DNA from: DASQDT01 sp036380435
GTDB lineage: Bacteria > Acidobacteriota > Blastocatellia > Pyrinomonadales > Pyrinomonadaceae
NCBI GenBank assembly: GCA_036380435.1
Contig: DASVES010000392.1
Location: 1 to 16,029, forward strand
DNA: 16,029 nt
Direction: 5' to 3'
Part shown: one piece after another, positions 7,755 to 15,190 of the stretch
Layout of the letters: the number at the start of each line of letters is the position of its first letter
Numbering within the stretch: the stretch's first letter is position 1
The notes under the pieces: generated by a model
Seen by the model: the letters and a program-made list of their open reading frames with translations, nothing else
The model's database searches: none
What the model was told of the DNA's origin: nothing
Position numbers and translations under genes: made by a program

Positions 7755-8588
7755 TTAACGCCGCTGGCAGCGCGGGCAGAAGTAGGTGGAGCGGCCGGCG
7801 TGTGAGAGGCGGCGGACGCTCGCGCGGCAGTCGAGGCAAGGCTCGCCCTCGCGGTCGTAGACGCGCCAGCGGCCTTCGTAAGCGCCGCCGTAATAGCTGC
7901 CGTCGATGTTCTCGGGATCGACGTTCATCGTCGAGCCGTGCGCGATTGACTCGGAGAGGACTTCGAGGATCGAGCGGCGCAGGCGCGGGACACGGCGCGC
8001 GCTGAGGTCGGACGACGCGAGGAAGGGATTCACGCGGGCGAGGAAAAGGACTTCGGCGGCGTAGATGTTGCCGAGGCCGGTGACCTTCGTCTGGTCCAGA
8101 AGCGTCGCCTTCAGCGTGCGGCGCGAGCCGGCGAGCACGCCGCGCAGGTAACGGTCGTCGAAGTCGTCGGAGAAAGGCTCGGGCGCGAGGTGTTGGAGTT
8201 CCCTCGCGAGATGAAGCTCGTCGGTCGAGACGAGTTTCATCATGCCGAAGTGGCGCTGGTCGGAGAAGACGAGGCGGCGGCCGTCGTCGAGTTGAAAGAG
8301 GGCGTGGGTGTGTGGCGGGAGCGGCCTGTGCTGAGGGAGCAGGAGGAAGCGGCCGGTCATGCGCAGGTGCGTGATGAGCACGCGCCCGCAGTCGAGTTGG
8401 AAGAGTAGGTGCTTGCCGCGCCGTGTGACCGACTCGACGAGCGCGCCGCGCAGGAGCCGCGCGAACGTGCGCGGGGCGATGTCGGGCGCGAGGCCCGGCC
8501 GCAGGAGCCGCGCCGCGGTGATGCGCCGGCCGCGCGCGTGGTGGTCGAGAGCGCGTGCGACGAGTTCGACCTCGGGTAGTTCGGGCAT
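7755..8588 (-). CDS. mutM: Formamidopyrimidine-DNA glycosylase (Fpg)
   Basis: The protein has 277 aa, the normal length for Fpg. It removes 8-oxoguanine and formamidopyrimidines from DNA and nicks the abasic site. The N-terminus MPELPEVE gives the catalytic proline and glutamates after Met removal. Further marks are RRGKHLLF with Lys59; HLRMTGR with Met77 and QRHFGMM with Arg112 and Phe114, the residues that fill the hole left by the flipped base; the helix-two-turn-helix TKVTGLGNIYAAEVLF (167-182); and a C-terminal zinc finger with Cys251, Cys254, Cys271 and Cys274. Fpg rather than Nei is supported by the PELPEVE start and the DQRHFG segment. The ribosome-binding site is weak and I find no convincing promoter in the 110 bp before it. 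It could be read through from the gene upstream. Confidence 0.95.
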   Translation of the reverse strand: MPELPEVELVARALDHHARGRRITAARLLRPGLAPDIAPRTFARLLRGALVESVTRRGKHLLFQLDCGRVLITHLRMTGRFLLLPQHRPLPPHTHALFQLDDGRRLVFSDQRHFGMMKLVSTDELHLARELQHLAPEPFSDDFDDRYLRGVLAGSRRTLKATLLDQTKVTGLGNIYAAEVLFLARVNPFLASSDLSARRVPRLRRSILEVLSESIAHGSTMNVDPENIDGSYYGGAYEGRWRVYDREGEPCLDCRASVRRLSHAGRSTYFCPRCQRR

Positions 8589-8698
8589 CTGTCCGGTCTT
8601 CAGGGTCTCCGCGCTCAGTTTGTGGTTTTTACTAAAGCCAGCACACGAACGTCAGAGTTCAGGTGGGCGCGCTGTCCGGCTCCGGGTCGATCCAGTCA

Positions 8699-10492
8699 TC
8701 AGTCAACACTATCGGGCTTGCTTGGACGGTCGCGGCCGATGCGCGGCAGCACGGCCCACGGCGATGTCGGGGTCTGTAATACGCTGTGCGCCGTGAGGTC
8801 GTCGATGGTGACCGTCACCGGCACCAGCTTGCCGAAGGCCTCAAACACCCCGGGCGGGATCGAGACGGGCGAGCGGACGAGCGACGCCGCGCCCAGGACC
8901 GTGCGGACGGCGCTGTCGAGCAACCTTGAGGCCATTATGCAGGAAGCGAGCAGCAGGGCGTTGGCGACGACCGCAACCGCGGGGCCGATGAGCAGGAGGC
9001 CGCCTATCGCGATAATGAATACCAACCAAGGGTTGGGACTGACCGCCACCGATACTGCCGGCGACCCGGACACACGCAGGTTGGCCAGCGACGCCACGTC
9101 GTCGAGGTCGAAAGTGAGAGGCAGAGTGAATCTGACGTCGATTGTTGCGAGCGGAAGGGAGCCGACAGGAGCGCCTTGCCCGAAGCCGCCGACAAGTGTA
9201 ATCGACTTCGGGCTGCCGCTCGACCCGTCGATGCACACCGAGAGACCGCCATTGAGCGCGACCGGGCCGAGGTTGACCGTGGCGCCGTTGAGGTTGCAAC
9301 ACATCAGGTGCGACGCGCCAGTGACGTCGGTGGTCGCGTTCGACGCAGCGACCGGGAACGTGAACCCGGGCAATCGCTGGACGAGGCAGCACAGGAGTTC
9401 GAGGAGGAACCTGTTGCCGACGAGCAGGGTGCTGTCGGCGATGCCGGCGGGCGCGAACGGCGGGAGCGTCGCGATGTCGGTGCTGCTCGGGCGGCGGAAG
9501 CCGATTTGCAGCACATACGCGCCTCCCGCGACGGCCAGAGACGCGTCGGCGACGGTGGGCAGAACCTGTACGTCGCACGACGCGCCGGCGCCCGCGGGCG
9601 GGTAGATCAGACGGCCGGTCGCGGCGAGCAGGCTCCTGAGCGCATCCGTGAGCGCCGCGCGGACGACGTTGGCGAGTGGCGCGAGCAACGCGGACACCGT
9701 CGCCGCGTTGACCGGGCTTTGCGTAATCACGTTCGGAATGCCGAGCTGCTGCACGATCTGGTTGACGGCGCTCTGGAGACTCGTCGTGAGCATGGCGGCG
9801 AGTGCCGGATCGAGCGCGACGGCGCCGACGCTGGGGTTGCCGACTTCGATGAGCAGACCGAAACGCGTCGTCGGGTCGATGCCCCTGACGGTAAGTTGGA
9901 GCAGCGCGCTCACCACGAGTGGCGCGGAAGGCGTGAGGTCAACCGCGACGGGCACGACGGCCGGGAGCGGAACGCGCGGCAGCGTCAGGTTCAGCGTGCC
10001 GGTGAGGTTGCCATTGGTGAGGTTTGCCGTGCTCGCCGGCAAATTGAGCGTGCCCGTCCCCGGCCCGAGATCGATATCGTTGAGGAGTGTGGTGCTGCTG
10101 CCGACGGGGTTGGTGTTGCCGCTGATGTTGAGGTTGGTCAGATTACCGGTCAGGGTGGGCAGGTCAATCGTCCCCGTCAGGCTCGTCAGGTTCAGTTGTT
10201 GCGGGCCGAGCGAGATGCTGATGCTTTCGGTAGCGACATTGACGTTCAGTAGCGCCTCCGCGTTCAGCTCGACATTGACGAGCACTTCGAGCGCGGCGCC
10301 ACCCGTTGGTGGCGGCGTCCCCGGAAAGACTGGAGTGAGGCGCGTAACGCGCATCGACGCGTTGCTAAAGCCCGGCAACGCGAGCGGCAAAGGGTTGGAT
10401 AACCCTTCGAGCGCCGGCCCGAGCAGGCGCCAGACGCCATCGACGAGCGACTGCCCGCCGATACTGATGACTGTATCGTATGGTGGGGGCAT
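8699..10492 (-). CDS. Unrecognised 597-aa beta-rich protein with a hydrophobic segment near the C-terminus
   Basis: ATG at 10492 has GGAG 6 nt upstream. I do not recognise a family. There is no signal peptide. Residues 68-175 are Leu/Asn/Thr/Gly-rich with alternating hydrophobic pattern (NLTSLTGTIDLPTLTG at 101-116; LTNGNLTGTLNLTLP at 158-172), suggesting beta-strands. Amphipathic helices follow at about 228-250 and 262-292. A second beta-rich half (302-480) contains two Cys-Cys pairs (368-369 and 398-399). Residues 489-520 form one long or two short membrane helices, and a soluble tail follows. Helix plus beta halves in rough duplicate recall lipid-binding TULIP domains, but this is only a resemblance. 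It lies 95 bp after the phosphohexomutase gene on the same strand. A run of six T (10530-10525) between them could mark termination or an internal start. Confidence 0.75.
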   Translation of the reverse strand: MPPPYDTVISIGGQSLVDGVWRLLGPALEGLSNPLPLALPGFSNASMRVTRLTPVFPGTPPPTGGAALEVLVNVELNAEALLNVNVATESISISLGPQQLNLTSLTGTIDLPTLTGNLTNLNISGNTNPVGSSTTLLNDIDLGPGTGTLNLPASTANLTNGNLTGTLNLTLPRVPLPAVVPVAVDLTPSAPLVVSALLQLTVRGIDPTTRFGLLIEVGNPSVGAVALDPALAAMLTTSLQSAVNQIVQQLGIPNVITQSPVNAATVSALLAPLANVVRAALTDALRSLLAATGRLIYPPAGAGASCDVQVLPTVADASLAVAGGAYVLQIGFRRPSSTDIATLPPFAPAGIADSTLLVGNRFLLELLCCLVQRLPGFTFPVAASNATTDVTGASHLMCCNLNGATVNLGPVALNGGLSVCIDGSSGSPKSITLVGGFGQGAPVGSLPLATIDVRFTLPLTFDLDDVASLANLRVSGSPAVSVAVSPNPWLVFIIAIGGLLLIGPAVAVVANALLLASCIMASRLLDSAVRTVLGAASLVRSPVSIPPGVFEAFGKLVPVTVTIDDLTAHSVLQTPTSPWAVLPRIGRDRPSKPDSVD

Positions 10493-10587
10493 GTGGGTCT
10501 CCGTAAGTCTCGAACTGTTGTTTCAAAAAACGCGCGCGCCCGGCATCTGCGGTGAGTATAACGCGCCATACGTTCGGGTGAAACAAA

Positions 10588-12030
10588 TCAATGAACGGCT
10601 TGAGCGAGCGCCGAGCCGGCCTCCAAAAGCTGTCGCACCTTCTCCTTCGACGTGGCCTCGGAATAAATCCTCAAGACCGGCTCCGTGCCCGACTGCCGGA
10701 AGAGTAGCCACGATTCATCCTTGAAGAGAAGCTTCGTCCCGTCCGTGCGCTCCACGCCCGCGACCTCGAACCCGGCCACCCCGGCGGGCGGAGTCGTGGC
10801 CAGCTCCGCGACGAGCGCGAGGCCACGCGCCACGTCCGTGTGGAGGTCGCGCCGGTCGTAGTAAAACTCTCCGAACTCGCGGTGCATCTCGCGCACCAAC
10901 GCGGTCGGCGTCTTGCCGGCGGCGACGATGGTTTCGAGGAAGAGAAGCGAGTTGAGTATGCCGTCGCGCTCGGGCAGGTGGCCGCGCACGCCGATGCCGC
11001 CCGACTCCTCGGCGCCGATGAGGATGTCTTCGCGCAGCATCAGGTCGGCGATGTACTTGAAGCCGATGGGGGTCTCGAAAATTTTCAAGCCCTCGGCCGC
11101 CGCGATGCGCCGCAGCAGCACCGACTGCGAGAAGGTTCGCACCACGCCGCCCGTCATCCGGCGCGCGCGCGCGAGGTGGAGCAGGATGAGCGGGACGACC
11201 TCGTGCATCGTCAGCGTCTCGCCCGCTTCGTTCACGGCGCCGACGCGGTCGGCGTCGCCGTCCGTGGCCAGTCCGACGAGCGCGCCGGTCTCCTTGACGC
11301 GGCGCTTGAGCGGCGCGAGGTTGCGGTCAATCGGCTCCGGGGCCACGCCGCCGAAGAGCGGGTCGCGCTCGCCCCGGATGGTCTCGGCCGTAAGCTGCCC
11401 GCCCCCCAGGAAACTCTCGACCCACTGCCCACCCGTGCCGTGCATCGGATCGACCACGACGTGCGCGCGCGCGCCGCGCAGCCGCTCCAGATCGACGTAG
11501 GAGGCGACCTGTTCCCGATAGCTTTCGACTGAAGAAGTCAGGTCGTCGCCCGCCGAAGCCTCTCCGCGCCGGGGCGAGTTCGCGTCCATTAGCGCCTCGA
11601 CGGCGACGGTCATCTCCGGCGTCGCGCTCCCGCCGAACGGGGCCTTGATCTTGAAGCCGTTGAAGGTCGCCGAGTTGTGCGAGGCGGTGATGACGACGCC
11701 GCCCTGCGCGCCGCGCTCGCGCACGGCCCACGAGACGAGCGGGGTCGGCACATCAGCGTCGAAGCTGGAAATGCGGACGCCGTTGCCGGCGAGGACTTCC
11801 GTGGCGGTGCTCGCAAACTGCTCGGAGAGGAAGCGTCGGTCGAAGCCGACGATGACGTGGGGCGGGGTGCGCGGTCGGTCGGACTCAATGGGGCGCTGCG
11901 ACAGCAGGTAGTCGGCGTAAGCCTGCGCGACGCGCGCGACGTTGGCGAAGGTGAACTCGCTTGCGATCACGCCGCGCCAGCCGTCGGTGCCAAACCTGAT
12001 GGTGGTACGCTGCTCGGCGCGTGAGGTCAC
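10588..12030 (-). CDS. Phosphoglucomutase/phosphomannomutase family (alpha-D-phosphohexomutase)
   Basis: The protein has 480 aa. It starts at GTG 12030, which overlaps the TGA of the upstream pyrophosphorylase as GTGA and has GGGAGG 9 nt upstream. Domains: FGTDGWRG (13-20); phosphoserine loop ITASHN with Ser117; metal loop TDGDADR (256-262); sugar-recognition loop GAEESGG (339-345); and phosphate-binding loop RQSGTEP (445-451). The complete set indicates an active enzyme moving phosphate between C6 and C1 of a hexose. Preference for mannose or glucose cannot be read with certainty. The pyrophosphorylase partner suggests that the product, hexose-1-phosphate, is then turned into an NDP-sugar such as GDP-mannose for envelope or exopolysaccharide. 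Translational coupling through the 4-bp overlap is likely. Confidence 0.92.
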   Translation of the reverse strand: MTSRAEQRTTIRFGTDGWRGVIASEFTFANVARVAQAYADYLLSQRPIESDRPRTPPHVIVGFDRRFLSEQFASTATEVLAGNGVRISSFDADVPTPLVSWAVRERGAQGGVVITASHNSATFNGFKIKAPFGGSATPEMTVAVEALMDANSPRRGEASAGDDLTSSVESYREQVASYVDLERLRGARAHVVVDPMHGTGGQWVESFLGGGQLTAETIRGERDPLFGGVAPEPIDRNLAPLKRRVKETGALVGLATDGDADRVGAVNEAGETLTMHEVVPLILLHLARARRMTGGVVRTFSQSVLLRRIAAAEGLKIFETPIGFKYIADLMLREDILIGAEESGGIGVRGHLPERDGILNSLLFLETIVAAGKTPTALVREMHREFGEFYYDRRDLHTDVARGLALVAELATTPPAGVAGFEVAGVERTDGTKLLFKDESWLLFRQSGTEPVLRIYSEATSKEKVRQLLEAGSALAQAVH

Positions 12031-13076
12031 GAGAGGCCGCCTCCCGTCTGCGTGTAGTCGTTCAATGAAGACTTGTCGCCGAGGACGGCGCCCGCGCCCA
12101 ACTGCGCCGCGCGCCCGATGTGGCAGCCGCGCCCAACGATGGCCCCGAAGACCTGCGCGCCCGCTCCGACGCGCGTGTGCGCCCACATCACTGAGTTTTC
12201 GACGCGCGCGCGCTCCTCGACGTAGACGCCCTCGCCGAGCACCGAGTTGATGATCTGCGCGCCGGGCTTCACCGTGCAATTGTCGGCGACCATCGAGAGC
12301 GGGTCGATCTCGGCGTGAGTGGCCGCGTCGAAGTCGCCGCGCAGGGGCGGCGTCTCGACGTTCCTGACGCGTCCGGCGAGGATGTCCAGATGCGACTGGA
12401 GGTAGCGCGCCGGGGTGCCGATGTCGATCCAGTAGGCCGCGTCGGGGACGTGCGCGTAGAACTTCTCGCCGCGCTTCAGGAGGTCGGGGAAGAGACCGTA
12501 CTCGAAGGAATAGTTCTCGCCCTGCGGGATGAGGTCGAGCACCTGCGGCTCCAGAACATAGGTGCCGGCGTTGATGGTGTTGACGCTGATCTCGTCGGCC
12601 TTGGGCTTCTCCCGAAAGGCGCGGATGCGGCCGTCCGACTCGGTCTCGACGAGACCGTAGGCGCTCGGATTATCGACGGGCGCGAGCACGACCGTGGCCA
12701 TCGCCCCGCGCTCCCTGTGCTCACTGATGACGGCTTGCAGGTCGAGGTCGGTGAGGATGTCGCCGTTGAAGACGACCGTCGGCTGGCGGATGAAGTCTTC
12801 GGCGTACTTGTAAGCGCCGGCCGTGCCCATCGGCTGCGGCTCGACGGTGTAGTTGATCTTGACGCCGAAGTCGGTGCCGTCGCCGAGCTGCTGCTCGATC
12901 TTCAGGGGCTGGTAGGAGAGCGAGAGCGTGATGTCGTGGATGCCGGCGCGGCGCAGCGTGTCGATCTGGTAGAGCAGGAACGCGCGGTTGCAGATGGGAA
13001 CGACGGGCTTCGGGGTGTAGAGCGTCAGCGGCCGGAGCCGCGTCCCCTTGCCGCCGGCGAGTATGAGAGCCTGCAT
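12027..13076 (-). CDS. Nucleotidyl-sugar pyrophosphorylase with left-handed beta-helix tail, probably mannose-1-phosphate guanylyltransferase
   Basis: The protein has 349 aa. The start at 13076 gives MQALILAGGKGTRLRPLT, the normal N-terminus of the family. An ATG 99 nt further up would add an Arg/Ala-rich stretch unlike relatives. The nucleotide-binding signature is at 7-18 and PKPVVP at 22-27. NGDILTDLD (104-112) carries the metal Asp, EKP is at 156-158 and NAGTYVL at 169-175. From about 255 to 335 hexapeptide repeats (for example VGRGCHIGRAAQLGAGAVLG) form a left-handed beta-helix, as in GDP-mannose pyrophosphorylases. The reaction is NTP plus sugar-1-phosphate to NDP-sugar. UDP- or dTDP-glucose synthesis remains possible. 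No clear ribosome-binding site is seen. The gene is coupled to the mutase that makes its substrate. Confidence 0.88.
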   Translation of the reverse strand: MQALILAGGKGTRLRPLTLYTPKPVVPICNRAFLLYQIDTLRRAGIHDITLSLSYQPLKIEQQLGDGTDFGVKINYTVEPQPMGTAGAYKYAEDFIRQPTVVFNGDILTDLDLQAVISEHRERGAMATVVLAPVDNPSAYGLVETESDGRIRAFREKPKADEISVNTINAGTYVLEPQVLDLIPQGENYSFEYGLFPDLLKRGEKFYAHVPDAAYWIDIGTPARYLQSHLDILAGRVRNVETPPLRGDFDAATHAEIDPLSMVADNCTVKPGAQIINSVLGEGVYVEERARVENSVMWAHTRVGAGAQVFGAIVGRGCHIGRAAQLGAGAVLGDKSSLNDYTQTGGGLS

Positions 13077-13165
13077 GTTCGGCGTAAAACTTTCGTTGCT
13101 GGATTCGCGTGCGACAGGCCGAAGGTGAGTAGGTTTTAACGCCTTCGCCCCGGCACGCGCGGCGG

Positions 13166-13195
13166 AGTCTAACATCCGCGATTCACTGTTTACAA
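13166..13195 (-). promoter_or_regulatory. Candidate promoter of the sugar-nucleotide genes
   Basis: On the minus strand TTGTAA (13195-13190), an 18-nt spacer and TAGACT (13171-13166) match four of six consensus bases in each box. The start near 13160 would leave about 85 nt of leader before the start at 13076. It diverges from the thiolase promoter. Confidence 0.4.
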
Positions 13196-13218
13196 ACGAC
13201 CCCGCGGCGAACGCTTCC

Positions 13219-13248
13219 TTGACACCCCTCGCGAGCCGACATGATAAT
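13219..13248 (+). promoter_or_regulatory. Strong sigma-70-type promoter of the thiolase operon
   Basis: A perfect TTGACA (13219-13224), 18 nt and GATAAT (13243-13248, five of six). A start near 13255 leaves about 85 nt of leader. It is the closest to consensus of any plus-strand promoter in the window. Confidence 0.72.
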
Positions 13249-13340
13249 CAAACCATAAAATCAAGCACTCGTTAGATTGTTTATGAGGATGACTCCGGCT
13301 CACATGCGGCGGTCAATTTCGGGGCAAGGGAGGAGCAGTT

Positions 13341-14531
13341 ATGCCGGACAGAAGAGAGGCCGTCATCATCGGCGCGGCGCGCACGCCGACGGGCAAGTTT
13401 ATGGGCGCGCTCAAGGACTTTACGGCGCCGCAGCTCGGCGCGATGGTCGTCGGCGAAGCTGTACGCCGCGCCGGCGTGCGGCCCGAGGACGTTGACGAGG
13501 TCATCATGGGCTGCGTCATTCAGGCGGGTCTGGGTCAGAACCCGGCGCGGCAGGCGGCCCTCAAGGGCGGCATCCCGTTCGGCGTCTCGGCCGTGACGAT
13601 TAACAAGGTCTGCGGCTCGGGGTTGAAGTCGGTGATGATGGCCGCGCAGGGCATCCAACTCGGCGACTCGGAGGTGGTCGTGGCGGGCGGCATGGAGTCG
13701 ATGTCGAACGCGCCGTACCTGCTTCCGAAGGCGCGCGAGGGCTACCGGATGGGGAACGCCCAGATCGTCGATTCGATGATCAACGACGGGTTGTGGTGCG
13801 CGTTCGAGAACTATCACATGGGCAACACCGGCGAGGTCGTCGCCGAACGCTACGGCGTGACGCGCGCCGAGCAGGACGAGTATGCCTACAACTCGCACCG
13901 CAAGGCCGCGGCGGCGATTAAGGCCGGGAAGTTTAAGGACGAGATCGTGCCCGTCGAGATTCCGCAGAAGAAGGGCGCGCCCGTCCTGTTCGACACGGAC
14001 GAGACGGTGCGCGAAGATACGTCGGTCGAGGTTCTCGGCAAGCTCCGCCCGGCCTTCAAAAAGGAAGGCGGGACGGTGACGGCCGGCAACGCGCCGGGCG
14101 TCAACGACGGGGCGTCGGCGCTGGTCGTGACCTCGCTTGAGCGGGCGCGGGAGATGGGCGCGGAGCCGCTGGCGCGCATCGTGGCGCAAGCCACGTCGGG
14201 GATACAGCCGGAGCTGGTGATGATGGCGCCCGTCGAGGCCATCCGCAAAGTTGTGAGCAAGGCCGGGTGGTCGCTGAGCGAGGTTGACTTGATCGAGTTG
14301 AACGAAGCCTTCTCGGTGCAGGCCATCGCCATCATGCGCGAGCTTGAGCTTGACCCGGCGCGCGTCAACGTCAACGGCGGGGCGGTCGCCCTCGGCCACG
14401 CCATCGGGCAATCCGGCTCGCGCCTGTTGACGACGATGCTCTACGAGATGCGCCGCACGGGCGCCCGTCGCGGACTCGCGGCGCTGTGCCTCGGCGGCGG
14501 CAACGCCGTCGCGCTGGCCGTTGAGAGGTAG
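13341..14531 (+). CDS. Thiolase, acetyl-CoA C-acetyltransferase type
   Basis: The protein has 396 aa, the usual length of thiolase II. ATG at 13341 has AGGGAGGAG 5 nt upstream. The nucleophile is Cys91 in NKVCGSGLKS; NEAF is at 321-324, the catalytic His353 in GHAIGQSG, and the second Cys383 in CLGGGN. It condenses two acetyl-CoA to acetoacetyl-CoA or runs the reverse cleavage in beta-oxidation. The loop around the catalytic His reads GHAIG instead of the common GHPIG. All catalytic residues are present, so I expect activity. Its neighbour two genes on is a 3-hydroxyacyl-CoA dehydrogenase, the enzyme that acts next in the synthetic direction. Together they serve butyrate-type, PHB-type or fatty-acid metabolism; with no PhaC or crotonase in view the direction stays open. 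Confidence 0.95.
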   Translation: MPDRREAVIIGAARTPTGKFMGALKDFTAPQLGAMVVGEAVRRAGVRPEDVDEVIMGCVIQAGLGQNPARQAALKGGIPFGVSAVTINKVCGSGLKSVMMAAQGIQLGDSEVVVAGGMESMSNAPYLLPKAREGYRMGNAQIVDSMINDGLWCAFENYHMGNTGEVVAERYGVTRAEQDEYAYNSHRKAAAAIKAGKFKDEIVPVEIPQKKGAPVLFDTDETVREDTSVEVLGKLRPAFKKEGGTVTAGNAPGVNDGASALVVTSLERAREMGAEPLARIVAQATSGIQPELVMMAPVEAIRKVVSKAGWSLSEVDLIELNEAFSVQAIAIMRELELDPARVNVNGGAVALGHAIGQSGSRLLTTMLYEMRRTGARRGLAALCLGGGNAVALAVER

Positions 14532-14541
14532 GATTAAACCA

Positions 14542-14617
14542 GTGATAAGTGATGAGTGATAAGTGATAAGAAAATCGGCTTGCTCTTTCTTATCACTTAT
14601 CACTCATCACTTATCAC
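14542..14617. repeat. Perfect 32-bp palindrome of 7-bp units between thiolase and membrane-protein genes
   Basis: Arms 14542-14573 and 14586-14617 are perfect reverse complements with a 12-nt loop. The left arm is GTGATAA, GTGATGA, GTGATAA, GTGATAA, then GAAA next to the loop. It begins 10 nt after the thiolase stop and ends 15 nt before the next start. The RNA would fold into a very stable hairpin, which could separate the stability or level of the two cistrons. Confidence 0.92.
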
Positions 14618-14632
14618 CATAAAGGTTGTAAC

Positions 14633-15163
14633 GTGACACCGGCTGACCACAACAAAGCAATCGGCATCATGCATCTCATCTACGGTGGGTTCTTTACGTT
14701 GATGACGCTGATGATGCTCGTCTTCTTCGGCTTCTTCGCGGCCCTGATGAGCAGCATTCCGCAGGAGCCGGGCGCGCCGCCGGCCGCGTTCTTCTCGGCC
14801 ATCTTCGGCTTCATCGTCGTCATCTACGCGCTGCTGAGCATCCCGAGTCTCGTGGCCGGCTACGCGTTGTTGAAGCGGAAATCGTGGGCGCGCGTCGCGG
14901 GGATAGTGGCGTCGATTCTGGCGGGCGTCAGCTTCCCGTTCGGGACGGCCCTGTGCGTCTACTCGCTGTGGTACTTCTTTGGCGAGCAGGGTCGAGACTA
15001 CGAGGCCCGACTCGCGGGCGCGCACCGTTGGCCCGGCTCACTCAACCATGCCGCCCCCTCCGGTTGGAGCGCGCAGCAGCAGCAACAGCAACAACAGCAG
15101 GACGCGGAATCCCGGCAGAGCGCCTACCACCCGCCGCCTTCGCCGCCGGACTGGCGCGGGTGA
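14633..15163 (+). CDS. Small integral membrane protein with cytosolic-type polyglutamine/proline tail
   Basis: The protein has 176 aa. It starts at GTG 14633 with AAAGG about 8 nt upstream; an ATG at 14669 would lose only the polar lead-in. Three hydrophobic spans are visible: 12-38 (rich in Met and Phe), 54-80 and 86-116. The loop after span 2 is KRKSWAR, a positive cluster that would place it in the cytoplasm. The tail from 117 is polar, with nine consecutive Gln (148-156, mixed CAG and CAA codons) and a Pro-rich end. I recognise no named family; similar three-helix proteins of unknown function are common in bacteria. It lies inside the thiolase / hydroxyacyl-CoA dehydrogenase unit, 27 bp before the latter, so it is probably co-transcribed. 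Confidence 0.8.
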   Translation: MTPADHNKAIGIMHLIYGGFFTLMTLMMLVFFGFFAALMSSIPQEPGAPPAAFFSAIFGFIVVIYALLSIPSLVAGYALLKRKSWARVAGIVASILAGVSFPFGTALCVYSLWYFFGEQGRDYEARLAGAHRWPGSLNHAAPSGWSAQQQQQQQQQDAESRQSAYHPPPSPPDWRG

Positions 15164-15190
15164 AAGATTTTTAATATCGGAGAGCAAAAG

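Noticed and set aside
10516..10583. Terminator of the mutase gene (six T after alternating GC) and a promoter TTTCAC-17-TATACT for the 597-aa gene
   Set aside because: The only stem is about 5 bp of GCGCG/CGCGC with a loop of over 20 nt, and the -35 box is poor. One or both may be real, but I cannot support them.
9176..10724. Two long open frames on the plus strand opposite the 597-aa gene
   Set aside because: Neither has a ribosome-binding site or family resemblance. The minus frame has a good start, alternating hydrophobicity and a membrane segment. Because the minus gene is itself unrecognised I keep some doubt.
12031..12279. N-terminal extension of the phosphohexomutase
   Set aside because: It overlaps the beta-helix end of the pyrophosphorylase, is Arg-rich and resembles nothing. 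The GTG at 12030 has a good ribosome-binding site and the GTGA overlap.
13077..13175. N-terminal extension of the pyrophosphorylase from an ATG at 13175
   Set aside because: The family begins at MQALILAGG. The extension would also overlap the candidate promoter.
13281..14603. A 440-codon open frame on the minus strand
   Set aside because: It is antisense to the thiolase, whose catalytic motifs are all present on the plus strand.
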